Source: Aldehydirespirator sp965200005 | Lineage (GTDB): Bacteria; Actinomycetota; Acidimicrobiia; Acidimicrobiales; Aldehydirespiratoraceae | Reading direction: 5' to 3' | Assembly: GCA_965200005.1 (NCBI GenBank) | Contig: OZ241331.1 | Coordinates: forward strand, 1,426,001-1,490,000 | Length of the DNA stretch: 64,000 bases | In this document: piece by piece, positions 52,585 through 61,716 of the stretch | Position numbering within the stretch: the first letter of the stretch is position 1 | How the letters are laid out: every line of letters starts with the position of its first letter | Translations under genes and position numbers: made by a program | Notes under the pieces: model-generated | What the model was told of the DNA's origin: nothing | Database searches by the model: none | The model's input: the letters and a program-made list of their open reading frames with translations, nothing else

Positions 52585-54208
52585 ATGCAAGAACAGTTGA
52601 TTTATGGCGGGAGGGTGTTTACCGCCGACCCCGAGCGGCCCTCGGCCGAGGCTCTGGTGGCGCGTCGCGGCTCGATTGTCTATGCGGGCAGCCTGCGAGG
52701 CGCTCGGGCAATTGCCAGCGACAGTGCTGTGCGGATCGACTCAGCGGGAGGTCTGATCCTTCCGGGTTTCGTTGACGGGCACGCCCACGTTGAGTGGACA
52801 GGAGCCAGTGCCACCAAAGGTTCAGCTGCGGTCGGCACGCAGCGTTGCGGAGATCCAGCAGCGTCTGAAGCAGCGTGTGGTTGACGACCCGGGTAGCGAT
52901 CGGGTGCTAGGAACCGGCTGGGTGCATGCGGTGCTGCCGGGTGGCGAGCCGCACAAGGCGCTGATCGACTCGGTTGTAGCTGACCGGCCCGCATATCTGG
53001 AGGCTCACGACCTGCATTCGGTGTGGGTTAACTCCCTTGCGCTCGAAGAGATGGGCATCACTGCGGCAACAGGTGATCCTGCTGGCGGAGAGATTGTCCG
53101 TGACGCTGGCACGGGTGAGGCGACCGGGTACCTGCTCGAGAGCGCGGCACGGCTTCATGCCTGGCCAATGTTGAGCGAGTCGGGCCCGGGCGCCATCCAG
53201 CATCACCTGAGTGTGGCGCTCGCCGAGTATGCGGCCGCTGGCGTAACCACATTGGTCGAGATGGCTCTAGACGAAGAGACGCTGGAGTCAATGGCGACGC
53301 TGTTGGAGCGAGGCGAGTTGACGTCGCGGATCGTCGCTCACATGATCGTGTACCCGTCGGGTGATGCCTCTGTTGATCTTGCGGCCGTTACCCGGGTCGT
53401 GGAACTTCGCCGCCAGCACCATGGCAACCTCCTGCGGGTTACCGGCATCAAGTTGATGCTTGATGGCACGATTGACGGTTGCACGGCTGCTCTGCGCATG
53501 CCCTACACCGATGGCAGCAACGCTGATCCGGTGTGGGAGCCCGCTGAGTTGGCCGACCTTGTAACTGCGGCCGACGCTCTGGGGTTGCAGGTGGCGGTAC
53601 ACGCGATTGGCGATCGGGCGATCTCGCTGGCGCTGGATGCGTTCGGGGCCACGAAGCAGCGCAACACTGCCTTTAGCGCACGTCATCGAGTTGAGCATCT
53701 TGAGTACGCCACGACAGATGACATTGAGCGGCTCGGTGCCCTGGGCCTGACGGCTTCAATGCAGCCGGTGCATGTGGATCCGATGTTCCTCGACAACTGG
53801 ATCGCCATGCTTGGCTCCGAGCGGGCCAGCATGGGGTTTGCATGGCCCCTGTTTGTGCGGGCTGGTGCCACGCTCGCGTTTGGTACGGACTCCCCGACAG
53901 CACCACTTGAGGCGCTGGCCAATATGTATCTCGCTGCGACCCGGCGGTCGCCGCTGGATCCGACGCTGGAGCCTCATCGCCCTGACTGGGCGCTGGCCCT
54001 GGACGCGGCGCTGGTTCACGGTACGCGTGACTCGGCCTATGCCGCCGAGATGGATCACGTTGTGGGATCGCTGCGTCCGGGCAAAGCTGCCGATGTCGTC
54101 GTGCTAGACGATGACCCTCTCGCTGGAGATGTTGAGACGCTGCTTGAGACTCGGGTCGCGATGACCCTGATGGCTGGAGAGGTCACGTACCGCCTGGGTG
54201 ACGGTTAA
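52585..54208 (+). pseudogene. amidohydrolase (Amidohydro_3, YtcJ/NfdA-like), frameshifted
   Basis: A metal-dependent amidohydrolase of about 540 residues. First frame: MQEQLIYGGRVFTADPERP and GLILPGFVDGHAHVEWTGA with the HxH metal motif. A single extra G near 52819-52820 (CACCAAAGG) moves the frame; the rest continues as VQLRSARSVAEIQQRLKQ, WVHAVLPGG, GVTTLVEMALDE, LQVAVHAIGDRAI (His), RHRVEHLEYA and FGTDSPTAPLEAL (catalytic Asp), ending GKAADVVVLDDDPL. Relatives hydrolyse N-formyl or N-acyl amines. It closes the aminotransferase-TetR-transporter locus and shares its decay. Confidence 0.88.
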
Positions 54209-54249
54209 TCTACTGCGAGAGCGAGTTGCCTGCCGGGCTGTCCTAACCG

Positions 54250-54990
54250 TTAGACAAGCGGCCAGGGCCAACTGCGACGATCATTTTCGGCCGGGAAGTG
54301 ACCAGCATCAACTAGGGCCTGTGTTCGGGTTAGGGTTGCCGCGTTCTCGAGTGGCGACAAGGTCTCGGTGATCGCCTCGGGCAGTCCGTTGTCGAGCAGT
54401 TGTTGTAGGTCGGCTCGTACATCGGTGGGTAACGGTTCGCTCGCAAAGTCCCAGATGACTGTGCGGAGTTTGAACTCTGCGTGAAACGTCAGACCGTTGT
54501 CAATTGCCCAGATCGTGTCGTCTGTTCCCAAAAGGCAGTGTCCAGACTTTCGATCTGTGCTGTTGATAACGACGTCTAGTGCACAGAGCCGCCGGAACTG
54601 TGGCTGTAGACGCTCTTCGCCTGCAAGTGTGAAGTAATGCTCTTCGAACTTCGCTGGCATGAATAGTTGTAAGGATCCGTAGCCAAACGGTAAGTCGTCA
54701 CGCGCCACTGTTGGTGGTATCAGACCCCAACCCAGTTCCTGGTCGATGAGGAACGTTGCAACTTCCCGGTGAGCCAGACCATGGGGGAAGTCCCACAACG
54801 GTCGCTCGCCTCGGGTCGGTTTGTAAATCCCTTGCGCTTGGGTATTGTCAGATACCTCAACAAGAAATGTTGCATTGGAGCTATAGGGCATGCGCCCGAG
54901 TGGTGACACATCACCGTCTATTAGCAACTCGATGGCACGCTGTGTCTCTATCGGTGCGCGGTCTCTGAGTAGTGACGTCTCGTCGCTCAC
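54250..54990 (-). CDS. SCO1664-like protein (PI3/4-kinase-like fold)
   Basis: A 246-residue protein of an actinobacterial family related to the kinase-like fold. Recognised from GDVSPLGRMPYSSNATFLVE, GIYKPTRGERPLWDFPHGLA, REVATFLIDQELGWGLIPPT and CALDVVINSTDRKSGHCLLG. The Lys of GIYKP and the DVVINSTDRK segment are in the places expected for nucleotide-binding residues. Function unproven. GTG start. The DUF3090 gene lies just upstream on the same strand, a pairing typical of Actinobacteria. Confidence 0.85.
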   Translation of the reverse strand: MSDETSLLRDRAPIETQRAIELLIDGDVSPLGRMPYSSNATFLVEVSDNTQAQGIYKPTRGERPLWDFPHGLAHREVATFLIDQELGWGLIPPTVARDDLPFGYGSLQLFMPAKFEEHYFTLAGEERLQPQFRRLCALDVVINSTDRKSGHCLLGTDDTIWAIDNGLTFHAEFKLRTVIWDFASEPLPTDVRADLQQLLDNGLPEAITETLSPLENAATLTRTQALVDAGHFPAENDRRSWPWPLV

Positions 54991-55022
54991 CTTCGCCTAG
55001 CGGTGCGTAGTGTCCGCTTGAG

Positions 55023-55517
55023 CTAGTTGTGACATGGGCACCAGTTGCCAAGATTTGGTTCAAGCGGTCGCATACAGAAGGGGCACGGAGGTCTCCCTGC
55101 TGCTACCACGGCGTTGGCACGCATAGTCAAGGCAGCAACCTGTTCTCGAGTCAAGGTAAATCGAGCAGATGCACCGACTCGGTCTGGGTCGTCGATCACT
55201 TCTTCGGCCACAAGAATTATCCGGTCGCCACGATCGTCATAGGCGATTCCCAACGATCCGATCGTCCACGCTTCGATTACTGGCTCGCGCATGTCGAGCC
55301 TGCTCGGAAGCTTGCCCTTCTTGATCGGTTCGAGTTTCTGCAGCATCGTGTCTAGATATTTTGCCAATGCTGCTGCCTGCGTCTTCTCGAACTTGAGCGA
55401 CACTAGTTTGCCTTCAGCTGCACATTGAAGGTAGAAGACACGTTGACCCTTGGGGCCCAATGTGCCGACAGTGAGCATGTCGACAACCTCAAATGAGAAC
55501 GACTCACTATTACTCAT
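55023..55517 (-). CDS. DUF3090 family protein
   Basis: A 164-residue protein: ESFSFEVVDMLTVGTLGPKG, RVFYLQCAAEGKLVSLKFEK and a C-terminal zinc-ribbon-like end PCPFCMRPLEPNLGNWCPCHN with four cysteines in two pairs. DUF3090 has no proven function. ATG at 55517 is chosen because upstream in-frame sequence is unlike the family. It is normally followed by a SCO1664-like gene, as here, and in many genomes also by an MSMEG_4193-like phosphatase, which is instead at 31657-32145. Confidence 0.88.
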   Translation of the reverse strand: MSNSESFSFEVVDMLTVGTLGPKGQRVFYLQCAAEGKLVSLKFEKTQAAALAKYLDTMLQKLEPIKKGKLPSRLDMREPVIEAWTIGSLGIAYDDRGDRIILVAEEVIDDPDRVGASARFTLTREQVAALTMRANAVVAAGRPPCPFCMRPLEPNLGNWCPCHN

Positions 55518-55742
55518 GATGGTTTTAGCTTCCCGAGGTCGTCTCCAGTGTTGTTGACAGTCAAGACAATCTGTCCTTCGGGTGAGAAAGCAATCGCACT
55601 GATCGAGCATGGCGCAACGACGATGCGTTGGGCGACTACTTACGTAGCTAGCCATGCTTTGCATATACAACTCAGGTTAGTGGCAGTCGCTCAGAGGTGC
55701 TGATCTGGTTGCGTTGTCACACCCCTATGGCATCATGGCTAC

Positions 55743-56691
55743 ATGAGCAGAGCTTGTGATCTGGTTAAGGTCAGCGCCTCAATACGTGAACTGTTGGCAC
55801 GGTTCCCGGACGACGCGACGGCTGAAGAGTGGTTTGTGGCTTGGCGGTGGCCGAACGGGATCACCTGCCCGCACTGTGACAGTGACAACGTGGCAAAGGT
55901 GACCTCGCGTAAGCCGATGCCGTTCCGGTGTCGTAAATGTCGTCAACATTTTAGTGTCAAATCGCAGACTGTTATGCAATCCTCGAAGCTTGGAGTGCAA
56001 ACATGGTTGCTAGCGATGTTTCTGATCCTGTCCCGCCCAAAAGGGGATCAGCTCAATCCAGCTCGCTTCTGATCTTGGGATCACTCAGAAGTCGGCTTGG
56101 CATCTAGGTCATCGCATACGGGAAGCGATGGCTAGCGGTGAGCTAGCAGGGTTCTCAGGGCCGGTTGAAGCCGATGAGACCTACATCGGAGGTAAAGAAG
56201 CCAACCGGCACGCCAACAAACGCAAGAAGCTTGGACGGGGCACAGTCGGTAAGGCACCAGTGATCGGAGTCAAGGATCGGGCTACTGGAGAAGTGGTAGC
56301 GACTACCGCTCACGCAGTGACCGCGGCTACCGCGACAGGGATGGTGAAGGCAACTACCCGCAAAGGAGCGAGCGTGTTCACCGACTACAGCAGCGTTTAT
56401 GACTCTTTGAGCGACATGGGGTACAAGCATGAAAGTGTCAAACACTCACTTGGGGAGTATGTGCGAGGCAAAGTGTCCACAAACGGGATCGAGAACTTTT
56501 GGAGTCTCCTGAAACGGGTCTATATTGGTACTCATCATTACATGTCACCCCGTCATTTGCATAGGTATGTGGATGAGAACACTTTCAAGTTCAACCGAAG
56601 ACTACTCAAAATCGGGTATAGGATGAGCGAATTAGCGCATCGGATGCACGGACGACGGCTCACATGGGCACGGTTGACAGGCGCACAGTGA
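55743..56691 (+). pseudogene. IS1595-family transposase, frameshifted
   Basis: The first frame (109 residues) has the N-terminal zinc ribbon CPHCDSDNVAKV and RCRKCRQHFSVKSQTVMQSS. The second holds the DDE-type (ISXO2-like) core: PVEADETYIGGKEANRH, SVFTDYSSVYDSLSD and VSTNGIENFWSLLKRVYIG. Between them, in AAAAGGGG (56039-56046), the frame shifts by one: the first frame reads SRPKGDQLNPARF and stops, while ISSIQLASDLGITQKSAWHL continues the family sequence. One base too many explains it. Members usually have a single frame, so this copy is probably inactive unless the run allows slippage. I could not define its terminal repeats with certainty; GTTGTCACACCCCTA lies just before the gene. Confidence 0.85.
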
Positions 56692-56735
56692 CACGGGTTA
56701 GCTTTATGTCCACCACCACAACACGGAGGCTCACT

Positions 56736-56879
56736 ATGAGCAAACCCGACACCGACCCCGACCCCAGGTTTCCTTCGTGGATTAACCCAGATGAGCCCCT
56801 GGTTGACTGGGCAACGCTCGAAGCTGCGACACGCGCATTAGTTGCAACAGTACAACCGAAAGAAACGACGCAACAGTGA
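56736..56879 (+). CDS. small acidic protein between transposase and methyltransferase genes
   Basis: A 47-residue product, MSKPDTDPDPRFPSWINPDE at its start, with a helical C-terminus (WATLEAATRALVATVQPKET). Its stop overlaps the GTG start of the methyltransferase gene (GTGA), which implies coupling. Unknown function; the position suggests an accessory gene of the restriction-modification unit or IS passenger. Confidence 0.5.
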   Translation: MSKPDTDPDPRFPSWINPDEPLVDWATLEAATRALVATVQPKETTQQ

Positions 56880-58503
56880 ACACTTCGGATTATCGGCTAG
56901 CAGCGCGCCCTCCGCACACAGGTGACAGGGATATTCGCACATCCAATCGGGAGATACATCGAGGCGACAATCTTGATGTCTTGAGCGACATGGTGATGTT
57001 CCCCAACGACTCGGTTGATCTGATCTATCTTGATCCGCCCTTCAACTCCAATGTCACTTACAACCTGCCGTTCTCCACTAAGGGTCGCAAAGACATCGAA
57101 GCAGTAGCAGCGTTTGATGACACATGGACATGGGGGGGCTGAACAGGAACTATACGAACAAATCCAAGTCAGTCGAGACCCATCTGATCTAACAGTCGCA
57201 CAGATAGTCAGACTCACGCTTCAGTTGCGAGGCACACGCGGCAAAGACAACATTTCTGCCTATCTGTTGAACATGGGAGTGAGGCTCAAACATCTCAAAC
57301 GGGCTCAAACGCACAGGCAGCGTCTACCTGCACTGTGATCCAACCGCAAGCCACTATCTCAAGATGCTTATGGACGCCATATTCGGGCACCCTAGGTTCC
57401 GGCGAGAAATCATCTGGAATCTGCGCACTGCTTCGGGTTTCAAAACTCAAGTGGCGGGCTTCGTGCGTGGCCACGACGTGATCCTCTACTACACCAAAGG
57501 CAAGGCGTTCAATTTCACAAAGCAATACTTGCCTCATAAGCGTGAATATGTTTGCACGGTTCAACAAGCAAGATGAGCGTGGCAAATACCGAGACGACCG
57601 GCCTGGTGGTCGTCGGCAATATCTGGATCAGACAAAGGGCGTGCTTCTCACAGATGTTTGGTCAGACATCATGTCTTTCCAACAGGCATCAACTTCTCAA
57701 GAACGTCTTGGTTACCCCACTCAGAAACCCTTAGCGCTTCTCGAACGGATCATCACTGCTAGCAGCAACAGAGGCGACTTAGTACTTGACCCTTTCTGTG
57801 GATGTGGCACAACACTGCACGCTGCCGAGAAGTTGAATAGACGCTGGATCGGTATCGACACTTCACGATACGCAGCGAGTCTGGTAAAGAACAGGTTGTT
57901 GGGCAACTTTGACAAACTGAACGATTTCCATATCGACGTGTTCGGTTTGCCCACAACTGTTGAAGAGGCGCGTGCCCTGGCGACGGGTTCTCTGTTTGGC
58001 AGGTTCGAGTTCGAGAAATGGGTTTGTGGTGTGCTTGGCACCGCCAACATGATTCATAGGTCCAACCCGGGTGAACCTGGTGCTGATGGTGGTGTTGACG
58101 GGTTGCTTCGTTTCTTTCCGATAGCGAAGAAAGCGGTCACAACCGCAGAGGGCAAAATCGGCGAAATTACGCAGTGGTTCAAGTCAAATCAGGAAAAGTG
58201 ACGCCCGATGCTGTCCGTGCGCTCACACAAGTTATAGAAGACGTGCCCGGTGCCGTCGCAGCAGTGCTAGTAGCTTTCGACGAGTACCGCACCACGTTTG
58301 AGCGCAACGCAAGTAAAGTTCGACTTACGGAATACCTTGGTGACCCTCCAAAGGTTCAGTTCATGTCAATAGACGAACTGCTCGCGTTGCCGGACTTGCC
58401 AACGTATCTACCGAACATTACCAAACTAGGCGGTAGATCAGAGTCGGTGAAACTACCCAAGACTGAGACATTGGAAGGTCAACTCGCGTTGGACAAGACG
58501 TAG
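56876..58503 (+). pseudogene. adenine DNA methyltransferase fused to a PD-(D/E)XK nuclease, four frameshifts
   Basis: The pieces add up to one protein of about 540 residues. Piece 1 has IHRGDNLDVL, catalytic motif IYLDPPFNSNVTYNL and FDDTWTWGG. Piece 2 starts GAEQELYEQIQVS, piece 3 TGSVYLHCDPTASHYLKMLM with VRGHDVILYYTKG, and piece 4 ARFNKQDERGKYRDDRPGG, GYPTQKPLALLERII and the AdoMet motif VLDPFCGCGTTLHAAEKL. The C-terminal domain (GEPGADGGVDGLLRF, then VVQVKSGKVTPDAVRAL) fits an Mrr-like nuclease fold. Shifts lie at a G7 run (57132-57138), about 57300-57305, at a T run (57551-57553) and about 58165-58172. With so many breaks the gene is dead as it stands. Confidence 0.85.
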
Positions 58504-58593
58504 TAGGGGGCGTGAGTGACTTGTCGGTGGCGTTTGGCTGAGTTGGCTAGCTAGGTAAGTAGTCGCCAAACATAGCCACCCAAACACTCAGCG

Positions 58594-58920
58594 TCAGCCA
58601 CGACCTGCTTCACCGAGCCAAGTCTGTTCATTCAGGGTAATCCTGCAACCGTTTCTGAGTGATTTCCGGACCATGTCGTAGTTTATCCGACCAAGGTCCA
58701 AACACATGTCCATTGTCCTGTTCCGACTCGACGGTCGATCCCGATGAGGCAAATCTACAATCTTGCGGTAAACGAAGACTAGCCAGTATACGCACAGCAG
58801 TAACGCGACAATTAACAAGATTCCGAATAACAATGCATCGATCGCAGACGTTGCAATTGCGCGAGCAGTGAACTCTTCTGGTGAAATCGATGAAGGCAAA
58901 ATCCCTTTCGTTGCGAGCAA
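58594..58920 (-). CDS. hypothetical single-pass membrane protein
   Basis: A 108-residue protein. A hydrophobic segment (ALLFGILLIVALLLCVYWLV) follows a short N-terminus, then a basic tail (YRKIVDLPHRDRPSSRNRT). The only available start is TTG 58920, without a clear ribosome binding site. No family recognised. It could be an accessory gene of the neighbouring mobile segment. Confidence 0.4.
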   Translation of the reverse strand: MLATKGILPSSISPEEFTARAIATSAIDALLFGILLIVALLLCVYWLVFVYRKIVDLPHRDRPSSRNRTMDMCLDLGRINYDMVRKSLRNGCRITLNEQTWLGEAGRG

Positions 58921-60032
58921 AGTGTCAAAAGTAGCACCCTGACAGAATCAAGAGTGCAATTCGTGACACTAGTGCTTCCATCAATCGACCGTCTCTATTT
59001 TGCTGAATTAGCATCTCAATCTCACTTGCCTCCTTCTTGCAGTTGACAATACTCTCGTCATCTACGGGCAACTCCCTATGTGATCCCACAGACCACCCGC
59101 TGTCCGCAACTATCCAATCGCGCTTGGGTTCCGGAAGGTCAGACTCAGGTAGTTACAAGCCAAACTGCATCACCTGGAATAGCTGTCGAACATCGGACAG
59201 AACAGATTCGACTATCAGTAGGCCGTAGATCCGATGTCATCAACACAAGCGACCTACCATCGGAGGACTCCGTGACTCGTCGATCCACTAGGACACAACG
59301 TATCCTCCGTGTGCTCGATACTAGATCATCAGCACTCGCAATAACAATCAAGCGATCCCTTCGAGACCCTAGAGGACGCCTTAGTGACCACCTGAACTGC
59401 GACCAACTCTCAGATTCGTGAAGACGAATTGAGAGAAAGTAGCCTTCACAGAGTCGAGTCACACCTTCGAATCCCGACTCCGTCATCGAGGCAGGCCGCC
59501 AACTATCAATCAGGAAAGCTGACTTCTTAACTCTCTTGCGGTACGGTAACTCCAGGTCTCCTATTGCCCTCGCTATTCTATGGAGATGACGAGGATGCCG
59601 ATATACTTCTAGAGGAACCATGCCAACAATTCGCATTAGACATGCTAATTCTCTAGCTATTTCGAGTCGATTGTTCGGCAAGGTAGACAATCTTGCGGGT
59701 GGGGTTAAGTTGAGTGGCTGGTTGTGTGGACGACGATAACCCGGCCGCGTCGGCCTGGTCTGCTGTACGTCTAGTGCTTGGCGCTCCTTCAATCTCCACA
59801 CCATCAATCGCCTAGCGATTACGATAACTGAACTCGCTGCACCAATGATCCTGAAAAATCTTATCCATAAGCAATTGTCCCTCCATTGTCGCCTGACGAT
59901 AGAGTACGGCTAGCTTGTAACGCGCGCATCGCGAGACTCTGTAGCAACAGGCGCTACGCCTTCAGAGAGATTAGGCTTGACTTGCTCTCGACAAAAAAGC
60001 AACATCGGAGAGAACAACTTGCATCTTCATAC
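58921..60032. other. 1.1 kb without a convincing gene
   Basis: The stretch is AT-richer than the rest of the window. A minus-strand frame between 59145 and 59807 contains LEIARELACLMRIVGMVPLE and is open further upstream with a hydrophobic segment (RIIGAASSVIVIARRLMVW), but it has no start codon before the next stop. It may be the remains of a gene that lost its 5' end. Other frames look random. Confidence 0.4.
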
Positions 60033-61238
60033 TCACCAATGTCCTGGTCGTTTGAGTTTGAAGGTGACGCGGACTGATTTGCTGCCTGGGTCTTCGATTA
60101 GTTCTGGAGTTGTGCCGTTGAATTGTTGCATTTCGCGGCGCATGATGGGCCAGCCTCGGCCGCGCTGTTCCATGTAGCCGAGTGTCTGAAGATAGTTCGC
60201 GACAAGTTCGTTTCTGGACCGTGGGTGGCCACCCGCCATCACGCTTGCTACCGTCATGTGATTGGGCAACAGTCCTGGGTTTGTCAGATCTACACGGTCA
60301 GAGAAAACCTCCAAAAGGATTCTCGAACCAGTTATGGCATAGTCACGATGTGCAACAGCATTGACTAGAGCCTCGCGCAGAACCCGCAGTGGCAACAAGA
60401 AGCGGTCCGTGCGCCTCAGGCCTTCATAGGACTCGACTCTGCCGAGACTTGCTATCCAACCAGCAGCCCGATCTACTTGTTCACCGACGCGGCCTAACGC
60501 CTCCCCGGCTATCAACGTGCGGTCCGACCTGTCAACTCCGTCATAAGCAACATAGCCGATCGTAAAACTACGAGTCTGCGGATAGCTCTGGGGCTCTCTG
60601 CCAAACGCGAGCACGCCGTACAAAGTTGCCCGAAGCCTCCCACCTACTTCCACGACAGCGCCGCGGTTGCGAAGGTCATCCTCTCTACTCGGTTGTGGAA
60701 ACTCTTCCGTCTCGAAGCCACTCCTCTTGAGGAAGACTCTGAACGACTGAAAATCCAATGCCTCAACGGATGCCGCGTCAATAGCCCGCTCTTCAGTCAG
60801 AATGTAACCAAACATGTTGTACAACTCATGCAACTCTGAGGGAGAAGGTTCAACACTACTTCGTCCTCGCCTCACCCAAACTCGGCCGCCAAAACGTAGT
60901 GGTTCAAAGCCTCTTTGGCGCGGCACTTCAAGCCAATGAACCCAGCCGTTAGTATCCTTATGGCTCCCAAGTCGGGCACTCACAGGTGCGCTACAACCGC
61001 TTTGCAAGAACGCCGTTAGTCGCTCCTGCACCTTCTCAGGATCCTGTTTCACACCGACTATCTCTCGTGAGTCCGTTACGCCCAAGATCAACACTCCGCC
61101 AAGAGTGTTGGCAAACGCACAGATCGTTCTTCCGATAGCCCTCCTGTCCCCGTAGTTCTGCTTGAACTCGGTGACAGCGCTTTCTCCTGATGCAATACGA
61201 TCCAAGATGGATGTCCACTGCATCATCACAGTCGACAC
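60033..61238 (-). CDS. AlbA_2 (Schlafen-like) ATP-binding protein
   Basis: A 401-residue protein. The N-terminal AlbA_2 domain shows SAVTEFKQNYGDRRAIGRTI, FANTLGGVLILGVTDSREIV and the end of that domain WVRRGRSSVEPSP. The C-terminal part is an HATPase-like domain: VLREALVNAVAHRDYAITGS (N box, NAVAHRDY), FSDRVDLTNPGLLP and YMEQRGRGWPIM. Proteins of this kind are annotated as RecG-like or transcriptional regulators and are often found in accessory and defence regions. The true start may be ATG 61223 (MQWTSILDR). No partner gene is adjacent. Confidence 0.85.
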   Translation of the reverse strand: MSTVMMQWTSILDRIASGESAVTEFKQNYGDRRAIGRTICAFANTLGGVLILGVTDSREIVGVKQDPEKVQERLTAFLQSGCSAPVSARLGSHKDTNGWVHWLEVPRQRGFEPLRFGGRVWVRRGRSSVEPSPSELHELYNMFGYILTEERAIDAASVEALDFQSFRVFLKRSGFETEEFPQPSREDDLRNRGAVVEVGGRLRATLYGVLAFGREPQSYPQTRSFTIGYVAYDGVDRSDRTLIAGEALGRVGEQVDRAAGWIASLGRVESYEGLRRTDRFLLPLRVLREALVNAVAHRDYAITGSRILLEVFSDRVDLTNPGLLPNHMTVASVMAGGHPRSRNELVANYLQTLGYMEQRGRGWPIMRREMQQFNGTTPELIEDPGSKSVRVTFKLKRPGHW

Positions 61239-61716
61239 TTCGTTGTTGGGTGAGCGAAGTGAAGTTTATGTACTTTCTTTCGGTACTCGTGCGAGATGAT
61301 TGACTTCTTAATTCCTGGAGTTTGCTTGGTGCGCTGTGCTGTATGGGCGTATGTGGTGTGGATGTGTAGGTCAGTTCGGAACCACTGAACGCCAGACACC
61401 TTCGTCGACGATGAGGAGTCGGCTTGTCTTCGGATGAAACGAGAGACCTGATCCTCCACGAGCACAGGTCAATCGTACGCGGTCATCGGCGGTGGAGGTA
61501 GAAGGCTGACTGCTTGTTCTGTTCCCACTGTTGTCGCGATCGCCGTCGATGCTCGTCTGATTCCAGGACGATGGCCTAGCCGCCCGTTGGGGTTTGCTGG
61601 CATGTTGGGTCGCAACCGGGGACCGATGTCGGTGGGTCATTGGGCGCGGTAGTTTGCTCGGGCGATGTCTTTAGATGAAGGTTTTGGTCAAGCAGCGGTG
61701 AGCGGGGCCTGAGAGC
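61239..61716. other. 478 bp with no recognised gene
   Basis: Between two divergent genes. Only short, random-looking frames are seen. It should contain the promoters of both flanking genes, but I cannot place them. Confidence 0.4.

Noticed and set aside
59145..59807. 220-residue minus-strand frame
   Set aside because: No usable start codon for the natural N-terminus, no known family, and it lies in a stretch that looks degenerate.
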